From Defluviicoccus sp. (GTDB lineage: Bacteria; Pseudomonadota; Alphaproteobacteria; MPNO01), in NCBI GenBank assembly GCA_028821395.1, contig JAPPGP010000119.1, forward strand, positions 1-64,000: a stretch of DNA of 64,000 nt. The letters are read 5' to 3'. Positions within the stretch are counted from its first letter, which is position 1. The number at the start of each line of letters is the position of its first letter. The notes beneath the pieces were generated by a model. It was not told the origin of the DNA, searched no databases, and saw only the letters and a program-made list of their open reading frames with translations. The translations under genes were made by a program, and so were the position numbers. This document shows positions 48,476 through 58,951 of this stretch, piece after piece.

Positions 48476-49363
48476 GTGAGCCCTCCGATCCGTCCGCGGC
48501 GCAGCGCGCTCTACATGCCGGGCGCCAATGCGCGCGCCCTGGAGAAGGGGCGGAGCCTCCCGGCCGACGTGCTGATCATGGATCTCGAGGACAGCGTGCT
48601 GCCCGGCGCCAAGGCCGAGGCGCGGGACCGGATCGCCGGCGCGCTCGCCGAGGGCGGCTACGGCGCGCGCGAGATCGCGGTGCGAGTCAACGGCATCGGC
48701 ACGCCGTGGTTCGCGGACGACCTCGCGATGGCCGCGACCGGCGGCGCCGACGCGGTGCTGCTCCCCAAGGTGGAGGACCCGGCCACGGTCGCGCGCGCCG
48801 CCGCGACCCTGGAGGCGGCGGGCGCCCCGCCCGAGATGGGCATCTGGTGCATGCTGGAGACGCCGACGGGCATCCTCGATGCGCGGCCGATCGCGCGCGC
48901 CCATCCCCGCATGGCGGCGCTCACGCTGGGCACCGCCGATCTGTCGAAGGCGCTCAACGCCGACCTCCACGCCCCGGACCGGCTGCCGCTCCTGACCCGC
49001 ATGGGGCTCTGCGTGCTCGCCGCCCGCGAGGCCGGGCTCGCGGTGCTCGATGCGCCGCATTTCGACCTCGCCGACGACGCGGGCTTCGCGCGCGCCTGCC
49101 GCCAGGGGCGGGAGTTCGGCTTCGACGGCAAGTCCTTGCTCCACCCGAAGACCATCGCCGTCGCCAACGCCGTGTTCGGCCCGTCAGCCGCCGACATCGC
49201 GTGGGCGCGGCGCATCGCCGCCGCCTGGCGCGACGCCGCCGCCGCGGGCAGGGGGGTGACGCTGGTCGACGGCAAGCTGATCGAGTCCCTCCACGTCGAG
49301 GAGGCCGAGCGCACGCTGGCGCTCGCCGACGGCGTCGCCGCGCTGGAGCGGGAGGCGGGGTAA
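48476..49363 (+). CDS. HpcH/HpaI aldolase / citrate lyase beta-like (CitE) protein
   Basis: RSALYMPGANARALEKGRSLPADVLIMDLEDSVLPGAK, MLETPTGILDA, GFDGKSLLHPKTI. Confidence 0.92.
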   Translation: MSPPIRPRRSALYMPGANARALEKGRSLPADVLIMDLEDSVLPGAKAEARDRIAGALAEGGYGAREIAVRVNGIGTPWFADDLAMAATGGADAVLLPKVEDPATVARAAATLEAAGAPPEMGIWCMLETPTGILDARPIARAHPRMAALTLGTADLSKALNADLHAPDRLPLLTRMGLCVLAAREAGLAVLDAPHFDLADDAGFARACRQGREFGFDGKSLLHPKTIAVANAVFGPSAADIAWARRIAAAWRDAAAAGRGVTLVDGKLIESLHVEEAERTLALADGVAALEREAG

Positions 49364-49423
49364 GGAGGGTCGGGTGAGCGCCGGTTCCAGCTCGGATGCG
49401 CGCGATTCCCGGGCGCTATCCGA

Positions 49424-49921
49424 TCAAGGATCGATCGCCTTGCGTGCCACGGCTACGGGCAGTGCCAGGACCAGAGGATCGACCGGCGAATCCAGAAAAC
49501 CCAAATGCCGGTAGAAGCCCGCCGCATTGCTGTCGAGAGCATGAACGAGCAACGCCCTGATCCCGGCAATTTCGGCGGCCTTCAGGGTCCGCAAGATGGC
49601 ATCGCCTACCAAGCCGCGCGCGATTCCCATGCCCTGATGGGATCTGGCGACGGCCAGACGGCCCATCAGCATCACCGGGATCGGATCGGGCATGTTGCGT
49701 CTGATCCTTCCCGGCATGTCCGGGCGCTGCGCAGAACCCGCGGCCAGACAGTAGTAGGCGGCGATAACGCTCTTGTCGCAGACGACGTAGGTGCGCGAGC
49801 CGCCCTCGCGCTCGTTCCTTAGAGCGCGGGCGATCAGCCAGGTGTCGAGGCTCGGTTGGCCGCTGTCGAAACCTGCCAATACATGATCGGCGGAGATCGG
49901 CTCCGGCCCGGTCAGCGGCAT
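49424..49921 (-). CDS. GNAT acetyltransferase toxin (TacT-like)
   Basis: FDSGQPSLDTWLIARALRNEREGGSRTYVVCD, GRLAVARSHQGMGIARGLVGDAI, next to a DUF1778 antitoxin. Confidence 0.92.
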   Translation of the reverse strand: MPLTGPEPISADHVLAGFDSGQPSLDTWLIARALRNEREGGSRTYVVCDKSVIAAYYCLAAGSAQRPDMPGRIRRNMPDPIPVMLMGRLAVARSHQGMGIARGLVGDAILRTLKAAEIAGIRALLVHALDSNAAGFYRHLGFLDSPVDPLVLALPVAVARKAIDP

Positions 49922-49931
49922 GACCGGACGG

Positions 49932-50216
49932 TCACCTGTCCCAGGGCGGTGGGGTGTTCAGCGTGCGGCGCAGTTCTTCGCTCGGCTCGGCCGGCGCATC
50001 GAGCATGGCCTCGAAAGCCGCGTATGACGCTTCGTCGAGGACGAACAGGCGCTGGTCGAGCAACACGTTCTCCGAGGCTTCGCGCATCGTGTCGAGGACG
50101 AACTCGGTGCGCGATTTGCCAAGGCGCTTCGCAGCGCGGTCGATCAGCGCCTTCTGTTCCGCCGAGGCGCGCAGATTGATCGTTTGGCTCTGCTGGACTC
50201 GCTCTGGAACCGCCAT
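49932..50216 (-). CDS. DUF1778/TacA-like antitoxin
   Basis: INLRASAEQKALIDRAAKRLGKSRTEFVLDTMREASENVLLDQRLFVLDEASYAAF. Confidence 0.93.
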   Translation of the reverse strand: MAVPERVQQSQTINLRASAEQKALIDRAAKRLGKSRTEFVLDTMREASENVLLDQRLFVLDEASYAAFEAMLDAPAEPSEELRRTLNTPPPWDR

Positions 50217-50253
50217 GGGAGGCCTCGCATCATGTCCTTGTGTAACTACGATG

Positions 50254-50282
50254 TATATACGAACGGTTCGGCCCAGCGTCAA
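50254..50282 (-). promoter_or_regulatory. Predicted promoter of the TacAT-like module
   Basis: Minus strand: TTGACG (50282-50277), 17 nt, TATATA (50259-50254). Confidence 0.6.
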
Positions 50283-50387
50283 CCGATATCCGCCTGCCAA
50301 CCGTCCAACCCCCGCTCGCCCACCCAATTTGACTTGCCCCCGATCCCGGTCTAAACCGGGCCGCCGCCTCCAGCAGGGTCAGCGTCG

Positions 50388-50786
50388 ATGAGCAACCGGG
50401 ACAGGCCGCTCTCGCCCCATCTCCAGGTCTACCGGCCGCAGATTACCTCGGTGCTGTCGATCGCCCACCGCGCGAGCGGGGTCGTGCTGGCGGCGGGGCT
50501 GGTCCTGCTGCTGTGGTGGCTCGCCGCGGCGGCGTCGGGGGGGGACGCGTTCGCCACCGTGCAGGAAGCCGCCGGGTCGTTTCTCGGCCGGCTGTTCCTG
50601 TTCGGCTGGACCTTCGCGCTGTTCTACCATCTGTGCAACGGCATACGGCACCTGTTCTGGGATATGGGGCGGGGCTTCGAGCTCGCCACCGTCTCGCTGA
50701 CCGGCTGGCTGGCGTTGGGCGGCGCGGCACTCTTGACCGGGCTCTCCTGGGTGCTCGCCTACGCCGCCATGGGGGCGTTTCGATGA
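50388..50786 (+). CDS. sdhC: Succinate dehydrogenase cytochrome b556 subunit
   Basis: RPLSPHLQVYRPQITSVLSIAHRASGVVLA, LFYHLCNGIRHLFWDMG. Confidence 0.96.
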   Translation: MSNRDRPLSPHLQVYRPQITSVLSIAHRASGVVLAAGLVLLLWWLAAAASGGDAFATVQEAAGSFLGRLFLFGWTFALFYHLCNGIRHLFWDMGRGFELATVSLTGWLALGGAALLTGLSWVLAYAAMGAFR

Positions 50787-51163
50787 GCCTGCGCACGCCG
50801 CTCGGCCGGGCACGCGGGCTCGGCTCGGCCAAGGAGGGGACCGCGCACTGGTGGGCGCAGCGCCTCACCGCCATCGCCCTGGTCCCGCTGGTGCTCTGGT
50901 TCGCGGTCTCGCTGATCATGCTGACCGGAGCCGACCACGAGACGGTGACCGCGTGGCTCCGCAACCCCGCCGCGGCGGTGTTCATGCTGCTGCTGATCCT
51001 TGCCGGGTTCCACCACGCCCAGCTCGGTATGCAGGTGGTGATCGAGGACTACGTGCACACGGAATGGCTCAAGGTCACCTTGGTAACGGCGGTCAAGTTC
51101 GGCGCGGTCGCGCTCGGTATCGGCGCCGCCTTCTCGGTCCTCAAGCTGGCGCTCGGAGGCTGA
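50783..51163 (+). CDS. sdhD: Succinate dehydrogenase membrane anchor subunit
   Basis: [50 protein letters not shown]. Confidence 0.96.
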   Translation: MSLRTPLGRARGLGSAKEGTAHWWAQRLTAIALVPLVLWFAVSLIMLTGADHETVTAWLRNPAAAVFMLLLILAGFHHAQLGMQVVIEDYVHTEWLKVTLVTAVKFGAVALGIGAAFSVLKLALGG

Positions 51164-51167
51164 ACCG

Positions 51168-52961
51168 GTGACCGGAGCCTATGAGATCGTCGACCACAGC
51201 TACGACGTGGTGGTGATCGGCGCCGGCGGGGCGGGGCTGCGCGCGACCTTCGGCATGGCGGTCAAGGGGCTCAAGACCGCCTGCATCACCAAGGTCTTCC
51301 CGACCCGCAGCCACACCGTCGCCGCCCAGGGCGGGATCTCCGCGGCGCTCGGCAATATGAGCGAGGACGACTGGCGCTGGCATTTCTACGACACCGTCAA
51401 GGGGGCCGACTGGCTGGGCGACCAGGACGCCATCGAATACATGTGCCGCGAGGCGATCCCGGCGGTGATCGAGCTCGAACATTACGGCGTGCCGTTCTCG
51501 CGCACCCCGGAGGGCAAGATCTACCAGCGCCCGTTCGGCGGCATGACGACGCGCTACGGCGAGGGGCCGCCGGCAAGGCGCACCGCCGCCGCAGCCGACC
51601 GGACGGGGCATGCGATCCTGCACACGCTGTATCAGCAGTCGCTGCGCCACGACGCGGAGTTCTTCATCGAGTATTTCGCGCTCGACCTGATCGTCGACGA
51701 CGCGGGCGCGGTGCGCGGGGTGATGGCGTGGAACCTCGACGACGGCACCATCCACCGCTTCCAGGCGCAGATGACGGTGATCGCGACCGGCGGGTACGGG
51801 CGGTCCTATTTCGCCTGCACCGGGGCGCACACCCAGACCGGCGACGGCAATGCGATGGTGCTGAGGGCCGGGCTGCCGCTCGAGGACATGGAGTTCATCC
51901 AGTTCCACCCGACCGGGATCTACGGCGCCGGCTGCCTGATCACCGAGGGGGTGCGGGGCGAGGGCGGCTATCTCACCAACGCCGCGGGCGAGCGCTTCAT
52001 GGAGCGCTACGCCCCCAACGTGAAGGACCTCGCCTCGCGCGACGTGGTCTCGCGCGCGATGACGATGGAGATGCGCGAGGGGCGCGGCGTCGGCGAGCAC
52101 GGCGACCACATCCATCTCCATATCGAGCATCTCGACGCCAGGGTGATCGCCGAGCGCCTGCCCGGCATCTCGGAGACCGCCAAGATCTTCGCCGGCGTCG
52201 ACGTGACCCGCGAGCCGGTGCCGGTGCTGCCGACCGTCCACTACAACATGGGCGGCGTGCCGACCAACCATCTGGGCGAGGCACGCGCGCCGGCCAACGG
52301 CGCGGTCGAGGCGACCGTGCCGGGGCTGATGGCGATCGGCGAGGCGGCCTGCGTCTCGGTGCACGGCGCGAACCGGCTGGGCTCGAACTCGCTTTTGGAC
52401 CTCGTCGTGTTCGGCCGCGCTGCGGCCAATCGCTGCATCGACATCCTGGAGCCCGGCGCGTCGAAGCCGCCGCTCCCCGCCGATGCCGGGGAGAGCGCGC
52501 TGGCGCGGCTCGATTCCCGGCGCCACGCCGAAGGCGGCACCCCCTGCGCCGCGCTCCGCCTCGAAATGCAGCAGATCATGCAGAGCCACTGCGCGGTGTT
52601 CCGCACCGGCGAGATCCTGGGCCGGGGCAAGGCGAAGCTCAGGCAGGTATGGGACGGACGCGCCGACATGACGGTGTCCGACCGCTCGATGATCTGGAAC
52701 TCCGATTTGGTCGAGGCGCTCGAATTCGACAACCTGCTCGCCCAGTCGGTGGTCAGCGTCGACGCCGCGCTCGACCGCGAGGAGAGCCGCGGCGCGCATG
52801 CCCGCGAGGATTTTCCGGAGCGCGACGACGAGAGCTGGATGAAGCACACGCTGATCTGGCTCGACGAGGACGGACGGTCGCGCATGGAGTACCGGCCGGT
52901 GCACACCAACACGATGACCAACGAGGTCCAGGCGGTGCCGCCGCAGGACCGCGTCTACTGA
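51168..52961 (+). CDS. sdhA: Succinate dehydrogenase flavoprotein subunit
   Basis: [55 protein letters not shown]. Confidence 0.98.
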   Translation: MTGAYEIVDHSYDVVVIGAGGAGLRATFGMAVKGLKTACITKVFPTRSHTVAAQGGISAALGNMSEDDWRWHFYDTVKGADWLGDQDAIEYMCREAIPAVIELEHYGVPFSRTPEGKIYQRPFGGMTTRYGEGPPARRTAAAADRTGHAILHTLYQQSLRHDAEFFIEYFALDLIVDDAGAVRGVMAWNLDDGTIHRFQAQMTVIATGGYGRSYFACTGAHTQTGDGNAMVLRAGLPLEDMEFIQFHPTGIYGAGCLITEGVRGEGGYLTNAAGERFMERYAPNVKDLASRDVVSRAMTMEMREGRGVGEHGDHIHLHIEHLDARVIAERLPGISETAKIFAGVDVTREPVPVLPTVHYNMGGVPTNHLGEARAPANGAVEATVPGLMAIGEAACVSVHGANRLGSNSLLDLVVFGRAAANRCIDILEPGASKPPLPADAGESALARLDSRRHAEGGTPCAALRLEMQQIMQSHCAVFRTGEILGRGKAKLRQVWDGRADMTVSDRSMIWNSDLVEALEFDNLLAQSVVSVDAALDREESRGAHAREDFPERDDESWMKHTLIWLDEDGRSRMEYRPVHTNTMTNEVQAVPPQDRVY

Positions 52962-52974
52962 TCCCGGAGTCGTC

Positions 52975-53754
52975 ATGGCCGAGTTCGCGCTGCCCGCCAA
53001 TTCGAAGATCCGCAAGGGGAGGGACCACGCCGCGCCCGAGGGCGCCAAGCGGCCGAGAAGGTTCAGGATCTACCGCTGGGACCCTGATTCGGGCGAGACG
53101 CCGAGGATCGACCGCTACACCGTCGACCTCGACGATTGCGGTCCGATGGTGCTCGACGCGGTGATCAAGATCAAGAACGAGGTCGATTCGACGCTCACCT
53201 TTCGCCGCTCCTGCCGCGAGGGGGTGTGCGGCAGCTGCGCGATGAACATCGACGGCACCAACACGCTCGCCTGCACGCGGTTCATCGACGACATCAGGGG
53301 CGACGTGAAGATCTACCCCCTGCCGCACATGGCGGTGGTCAAGGACCTGGTGCCGGACCTCACGGATGCCTATGCGCAGTACGCCGCGATCGAGCCCTGG
53401 CTGAAGACCGAGACCCCGGCGCCGCCCGACGCCGAGCGCCTGCAATCGCCGGAAGAGCGCGAGAAGCTCGACGGGCTGTGGGAGTGCATACTCTGCTTCT
53501 GCTGCACCACGAGCTGCCCGAGCTACTGGTGGAACGGCGACCGCTATCTCGGCCCGGCGGCGCTGCTCCAGGCCCATCGCTGGATCGCGGATTCGCGCGA
53601 CGAGCACACCGGCGAGCGGCTGGATGCGCTGGAGGACCCGTTCCGGCTCTATCGCTGCCACACGATCATGAACTGCACCAAGACCTGCCCCAAGGACTTG
53701 AACCCGGCCCGCGCGATCGGCGCGATCAAGCAGCGCATGGTGGCCCGGCGGTAG
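52975..53754 (+). CDS. sdhB: Succinate dehydrogenase iron-sulfur subunit
   Basis: [51 protein letters not shown]. Confidence 0.98.
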   Translation: MAEFALPANSKIRKGRDHAAPEGAKRPRRFRIYRWDPDSGETPRIDRYTVDLDDCGPMVLDAVIKIKNEVDSTLTFRRSCREGVCGSCAMNIDGTNTLACTRFIDDIRGDVKIYPLPHMAVVKDLVPDLTDAYAQYAAIEPWLKTETPAPPDAERLQSPEEREKLDGLWECILCFCCTTSCPSYWWNGDRYLGPAALLQAHRWIADSRDEHTGERLDALEDPFRLYRCHTIMNCTKTCPKDLNPARAIGAIKQRMVARR

Positions 53755-53770
53755 GGGGCCACGGCCTTGG

Positions 53771-55417
53771 CTATGCTGAGTCTTCTCCCATCCGCGCCAT
53801 CACCCGCTCGGCGAGGCGGCGGCGGTTGACCCGCATGGTCTGGCCGCGCGGAAAGTCGTCGAACTGCTCGACGCGCACCGGGAACTTGTAACGCGCGAGG
53901 CCGCGGGCCTGGAGGAAATCGGTCACCTCGCCGAGCATGATCCCGTCCCCGCCGCCGGCGATCGCGCAGAGGCAGGGGACCTCGCCCAAAGTCCCGTCGG
54001 GGATGCCGACGACCGCGGCTTCCAGGATCTTCGGGTGCTCGGCGAGGATGCTCTCGAGCTCCAGCGGAAAGACATTCATGCCGCCGCGGTTGATCGTCTC
54101 CTTGATGCGCCCGACCAGGGTGACGTAGCCGTCCCGGTCGATGGTCGCCACGTCGCCGGTGCGGAACCAGCCCTCCGGGCCGAGCGTCCCCCAGGCCTCG
54201 ATCGTGGCCTGCGGGTCGCGGAAATAGCCCGAGGCGGTCGCCGGGCCGCGGATCCACAGCTCGCCCGCCTCGCCGGCGGCGAGCGGTTCTCCCGCCCCGT
54301 CGACGACGCGGATCTCGCCGCCGTCCATCACCCGGCCGATGGAAGGGCCCAGGCGGATCTCCTCGGGGTCGTCGATCCCCACCTGGCCGAAGGAGCAGGC
54401 CTCCATCGCCCCGCCCGCCTTGACCACCGGGCAGCCGAGCCGCTCTTCCGCCTTCTCGATCACCGCCGGCGGCAGATTGGCCGAGCCGGTACGGATCACC
54501 CTGAGCGAGGAGGTGTCGTAGTCGGCGAGCAGGGGCGAATCCGCGAGCCGGGCGAGGATAGCCGGCGCCGTCATGACCGCGCTCACCCGCTCGCGCTCGA
54601 CGGCGGGCAGCAGCGCTGCGGGCGCGAAACCGTCGGTCAGCACGAACCGCGCCCCGGTCAACAGCCAGCCGCTCCAGGCGTGGTATCCCGGCCCGCCCGA
54701 CATCGGCACGAAGCCGCCGATGACGTCGTCTCCCGTCACCCCCATGCGCGAGGCCACCCCTTTGCCCCATAGCAGCTCCTGCTGCTCCGGCCGTTCGACC
54801 AGCTTGGGTGTCCCGGTGCTGCCCGAGGTCACCACCAGCTTGGTCACCTCGTGCGGGCCGTAGCGCCGGTCCTCGCCGGGGACGGCGGTGCGGCTCTCCG
54901 CCGCGGCGTCGAGCGAGACCGGGATGCAGTCCGCCGCATCCGCGCCGGGATCGACGACAACCACGTTCACCGCCCCGTGGCGCGCGCGCACCGCGCGGGC
55001 CAGCGCCACCATGTCGCTGTCGCGGAACCGGCCCGGCACCACCATCGCGCCGGGCTTCAGCAAGTCGACCACCGCCTCCAGCTCGGCGCCGCGCCAGACC
55101 ACCGGCACATAGGCGGCCAGCAGCCCGAGCCGCTTGAGCGCGAGCCGTATCAGCGACTCCTCCACCGAGTTGGGGAGCTGGAGGACCACCGGCGTGTCGC
55201 GCCCGAGCCCCATCTCGGCGAGCGTCCGGGCGAAGCCCTCGACCGCCGCCAGCGCCTCGCGCCAGGTCAGCCGGCGGCGCGCATCGACGATCGAGATCTC
55301 GTCCGGCCGCGCCGCCGCGTGGGCTTCCAGGAGGTCCAGGGTGGTGGTGTCGGTCCAGTAGCCCGCGCGTCGCCAGTCCTCGATCATGTCGGCGGTGAAG
55401 CGGGTCGGCGGAGCCAT
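53771..55417 (-). CDS. AMP-dependent synthetase/acyl-CoA ligase
   Basis: VTSGSTGTPKLVERP, GWFRTGDVATIDRDGYVTLVGRIKETINRGGMNVFPLELE. Confidence 0.94.
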   Translation of the reverse strand: MAPPTRFTADMIEDWRRAGYWTDTTTLDLLEAHAAARPDEISIVDARRRLTWREALAAVEGFARTLAEMGLGRDTPVVLQLPNSVEESLIRLALKRLGLLAAYVPVVWRGAELEAVVDLLKPGAMVVPGRFRDSDMVALARAVRARHGAVNVVVVDPGADAADCIPVSLDAAAESRTAVPGEDRRYGPHEVTKLVVTSGSTGTPKLVERPEQQELLWGKGVASRMGVTGDDVIGGFVPMSGGPGYHAWSGWLLTGARFVLTDGFAPAALLPAVERERVSAVMTAPAILARLADSPLLADYDTSSLRVIRTGSANLPPAVIEKAEERLGCPVVKAGGAMEACSFGQVGIDDPEEIRLGPSIGRVMDGGEIRVVDGAGEPLAAGEAGELWIRGPATASGYFRDPQATIEAWGTLGPEGWFRTGDVATIDRDGYVTLVGRIKETINRGGMNVFPLELESILAEHPKILEAAVVGIPDGTLGEVPCLCAIAGGGDGIMLGEVTDFLQARGLARYKFPVRVEQFDDFPRGQTMRVNRRRLAERVMARMGEDSA

Positions 55418-55438
55418 CGGCAGAAGCGCCCAGCGGCG

Positions 55439-55699
55439 TCAGAGACGGGGATCGAAGCGGCAGGTGCGTTGCAGCCGGGCCAGCAGCGCGCGCCACTCCG
55501 CGTCGGTATAGCGCCGCGGCTCGACGCGGATCGCCTCCACCGGACAGTCGAACTCGCAGAGGAAGCAGCCCTGGCAATCTTCGGCGTAGACCGCGCTCGC
55601 CTTGCCGTCCCGCATGCGGATCACGTCGGTCGGGCACGAGTCCACGCAGGCGCCGCAGCCGGTGCAGACCCTCTCGTCGATGCTGAGCGCGACATGCAT
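55439..55699 (-). CDS. Ferredoxin-type 2x[4Fe-4S] protein (AprB-like)
   Basis: CTGCGACVDSCP and CQGCFLCEFDCP motifs. Confidence 0.92.
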   Translation of the reverse strand: MHVALSIDERVCTGCGACVDSCPTDVIRMRDGKASAVYAEDCQGCFLCEFDCPVEAIRVEPRRYTDAEWRALLARLQRTCRFDPRL

Positions 55700-55704
55700 C
55701 GGCG

Positions 55705-57414
55705 TCAGCTCCTGAAGAAGGGGTGGAGGATCTTGCTGCGCTCCGGCATGCGGTGGTGCTCGTCGTCCGGAATCGGCTCGTCGAACAGGTCGAGCTCGCC
55801 GTTGCCGCCGATGCGCGCGAACGTGTATTTGAGCCAGCTCTCGTTGTCCATGTAGGGGTAGTCCTCGCGCAGCACGTTGCCACGGCTCTCGGTGCGGCGG
55901 CGCACCACCTCGACCGAGATCTCCATGCATTGCAGGAAGTTCTGCATGCCGAGCACCTTGGCGAGGTCGTGCGGGTCGTGCGCCTTCATGGTCGGCACCA
56001 GCCGGCCCCTGATGTCGCGCACCCGGCTGAGGATGTTGTCGAGCCGCCGTTCGTTGAGGATCTCGGTTATGTCGGTGCCGTAGAGGCCTTCGAGCTCGTC
56101 GCGGGTGGCGCCGAAACCGTTCTCGCCGGTCCGCTCCAGCGGCTCCAGGGTCTGCCGGGCGAGGCGGTCGACTTGCGCCGCGACCGGTTCTGCGGGGGGC
56201 GCTCCCCTGGCCGCGCCGCCGCCGGTCCCGCCCGCATGCCAGCCGCCCACCGCGCACAAGTTGAGCGCCTGGGCGAGCCCCATGAAGCCGCCGTCCGAGG
56301 TGTTGCCGGCGGCGTAGAGCCCGGGCAGCGTCGTCGACCCGTCGCCCGCCACCCTGATGCCGGCACCGCCGAGCGTGCCGCTCTGGAAAGGCAGCATGGT
56401 GACGAACGGGATGCGGTCCTTGCTCGGGTCGTAGCCGGCGCGCTCATAGGTGTTGAGCACGATGGGGACGACCTGCTTGTAGAGCCTGAGGTTCTCGGGC
56501 GTCAGATGGGTCGCGTCCTTGTAGACCGGCCCGCGCCCCTCGCCGTATTCGCGGATCACCGCGCGGGCGAGGCGGAAGCGGCGGATGCGGTCGCCGCCGG
56601 CGATCTCGGCGCCCTCGCCGTTGCAGAATCGGACCCCGAGCCCGGCGCCCATCTCCAGCCCCGGGGCGGAGTAGAACTCGGCCGGGATCACCCCCCAGCC
56701 GGCCAGAAACTCCATCTTCGAGAGCTGGGCGCCGGCGCGGTAGGCCGCCGCCACACCGTCGCCGGTGCAGTTGACCGGCATGCCGTGGAAGCCGGCGCCG
56801 GCGCGCGGATAGGGGATGTGCACCGGCCCGGTGCAGAGGATGGTCGAGGTCGCGCGGAAGACGTGGATCTCGCCGTCGACGGTGCCGACGCCGAGCGCGC
56901 CGACGACCCGCCCGCCGGTCGGGTGCTTGCCGTCGGAGGTCAGCAGCTCGGTGACCATGACGCGGTTGACCGCCTCGACGCCGCGCCGCAGGGTCTCGTT
57001 GCGCAGCGCCATCATGAATTGCGGGCCGCCCTCGGCCATCATCGCGTTGACCGGGAACAGCGGCCCGACCGCCATGTCGACGCGCTGGATCCTCCCCTTC
57101 TCCTTGATCCACTTGACGCCCCAGCGGTCCATCGCCAGCAAGAGGTCGCCGGTCGCCCGGATGCCCTTGCGCAGCGCGGTGACGTTGACCATGGGGTTGG
57201 TGTGCGCCTTGACCCAACGGTCGAGGTCGTCGCCCTCCATGTAGGCCTGGAAGACGCCCGAGGCGAGCGCGCTGGTGCCGCTCCGCCCATAGAACCCCTT
57301 GTCGACCAGCAGCACCCGGACCCCGGCCTCGCTCGCCCGGATCGCCGCGCAGGCCGCCGCGACGCCGCCGCCCACCACCAGAACGTCGGCCTCGTGAACA
57401 TGGGTCTCGGGCAT
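55705..57414 (-). CDS. FAD-dependent oxidoreductase, fumarate reductase/APS reductase alpha-like
   Basis: ADVLVVGGGVAAACAAIRASEAGVRVLLVDKG, GLYAAGNTSDGGFMGLAQALNLCAVGGWHAGG; directly upstream of the ferredoxin gene. Confidence 0.9.
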   Translation of the reverse strand: MPETHVHEADVLVVGGGVAAACAAIRASEAGVRVLLVDKGFYGRSGTSALASGVFQAYMEGDDLDRWVKAHTNPMVNVTALRKGIRATGDLLLAMDRWGVKWIKEKGRIQRVDMAVGPLFPVNAMMAEGGPQFMMALRNETLRRGVEAVNRVMVTELLTSDGKHPTGGRVVGALGVGTVDGEIHVFRATSTILCTGPVHIPYPRAGAGFHGMPVNCTGDGVAAAYRAGAQLSKMEFLAGWGVIPAEFYSAPGLEMGAGLGVRFCNGEGAEIAGGDRIRRFRLARAVIREYGEGRGPVYKDATHLTPENLRLYKQVVPIVLNTYERAGYDPSKDRIPFVTMLPFQSGTLGGAGIRVAGDGSTTLPGLYAAGNTSDGGFMGLAQALNLCAVGGWHAGGTGGGAARGAPPAEPVAAQVDRLARQTLEPLERTGENGFGATRDELEGLYGTDITEILNERRLDNILSRVRDIRGRLVPTMKAHDPHDLAKVLGMQNFLQCMEISVEVVRRRTESRGNVLREDYPYMDNESWLKYTFARIGGNGELDLFDEPIPDDEHHRMPERSKILHPFFRS

Positions 57415-57622
57415 GGGGGGTTCCCGCCGCGGGTTGGGGCTTCGGTGGTACCGGCTGGGCCGGGGGGTGTCAAACGGCGGCCGAGGGCGACCGCCGCCAG
57501 GGGCGGTTCGTCCAGCGCGGCCACGCTCCAGGCCGGCCTCGTGCCGCATTCGGTACGCGTCGGGCTCCTCGGAAGCGGTGTCCGGTGCCAGCCGCAGATG
57601 ATGAGCTAGGAATTCCGGCTTC

Positions 57623-58798
57623 TCAGGACTCGTAGGGCAGGCCGGCGTACTGCTCGGCGAGCGATGCCTGCGCATGGTCCGAGATCGAGAGGTATTCGAG
57701 CTCGTTCTCCCTGCTGCGCTGATCGAACTCGGTGTCGTCCGGAAAGCGGTGCAGGAGGTTGGTCATCCACCAGGACAGCCGCTCGCAATGCCAGACCCGC
57801 CGGAGTGCCATGTCCGAGTAGTCATCGAGGTAACGGTCGCGGCCGGCCTTGTAGTGCTCGACGAGGGCCCGGGACAGGTAGAACACGTCCGAGAAGGCGA
57901 GGTTCAGCCCCTTGGCGCCGGTCGGCGGCACCAGGTGGGCGGCGTCCCCGGCCAGAAACAGCCGGCCGTGGCGCATCGGCTCGCTGACGAAGCTGCGCAG
58001 CGGCGCGATCGACTTCTCGATGGTCGGTCCGGTGACGATCGCGTCGGCGATCTCGCTCGGGTAGCGCGATTTGAGCTCCTCCCAGAAGCGATCGTCGGGC
58101 CAGTCCTCGATCCGGTCGTCGAGCGGGCACTGGATGTAGTAGCGGCTGAGCATGGGGTTGCGCTGCGACGCCAGCGCGAAGCCACGCGGGTGGCTGGCGT
58201 AGACAAGGTCCTCCAAGGGCGGCGTCTCCGACATCACCCCGAGCCAGCCGAACGGGTAGACCTTCTCGTAGACCCGCGTGAGGTCGGCCGGCATGGACGG
58301 TCGGCTGACGCCGTGCTTGCCGTCGCATCCGGCGATGAAGTCGCAGTCGATGCGCTCGGGCCTGCCCTCGCGCTCGAGGGTTACATGCGGAGACGCGCCG
58401 GTCAGCCCGTGGAGCTCGACGTCGTCCACCTCGTCCAGGATCTCGCCCCCGGCGGCTTCGCGGGCGGCGTACAGGTCTTCCGTGATCGCCGTCTGGCCAT
58501 AGGCCATCATACTTTTGCCGGTGTATTTCCTGGTGTCGATGAAGAAGCGCCCGCGCCCGGCCCAGGCGATCGCGGCGCCGTCATGGACATGCCCCTCCCG
58601 GTCCATCCGTTCGCCGAGACCGACGTCGCGCAGCAGCTTCACCGAACCCGCTTCCAAGACGCCGGCGCGGATCCGCTTCATCACATGCGCCTTGGAGCGG
58701 CTTTCGAGGACGATGCTCTCGATCCCCTCCAGATGCAGGATGTGGGACAGCAGAAGCCCGGCAGGGCCGCCACCGATTATCGCCACCTGAGTTCTCAT
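57623..58798 (-). CDS. pobA: 4-hydroxybenzoate 3-monooxygenase
   Basis: MRTQVAIIGGGPAGLLLSHILHLEGIESIVLESRS, RIRAGVLEAGSVKLLRDVGLGERM, FLAGDAAHLVPPTGAKGLNLAFSDV. Confidence 0.95.
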   Translation of the reverse strand: MRTQVAIIGGGPAGLLLSHILHLEGIESIVLESRSKAHVMKRIRAGVLEAGSVKLLRDVGLGERMDREGHVHDGAAIAWAGRGRFFIDTRKYTGKSMMAYGQTAITEDLYAAREAAGGEILDEVDDVELHGLTGASPHVTLEREGRPERIDCDFIAGCDGKHGVSRPSMPADLTRVYEKVYPFGWLGVMSETPPLEDLVYASHPRGFALASQRNPMLSRYYIQCPLDDRIEDWPDDRFWEELKSRYPSEIADAIVTGPTIEKSIAPLRSFVSEPMRHGRLFLAGDAAHLVPPTGAKGLNLAFSDVFYLSRALVEHYKAGRDRYLDDYSDMALRRVWHCERLSWWMTNLLHRFPDDTEFDQRSRENELEYLSISDHAQASLAEQYAGLPYES

Positions 58799-58951
58799 CG
58801 GCCTCTCCTGTACAGCCCGGCCATGACGAAGCTCGAATTTACAGAAACCCTTCGATTTGCATAATTTCTCTTGTCGAAGCGGCATGCGGGAGAAGCCGGC
58901 CCCGCTCAACCATCGGAGCGCGATCCCGCCCGCCAACGCAGGGAGGAAGAG

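Noticed and set aside
51141-53048. 635-aa minus-strand ORF opposite sdhA
   Set aside because: Antisense shadow of a highly conserved gene with no domain signature.
55723-57609. 628-aa plus-strand ORF opposite the AprA-like gene
   Set aside because: Antisense GC-frame artefact.
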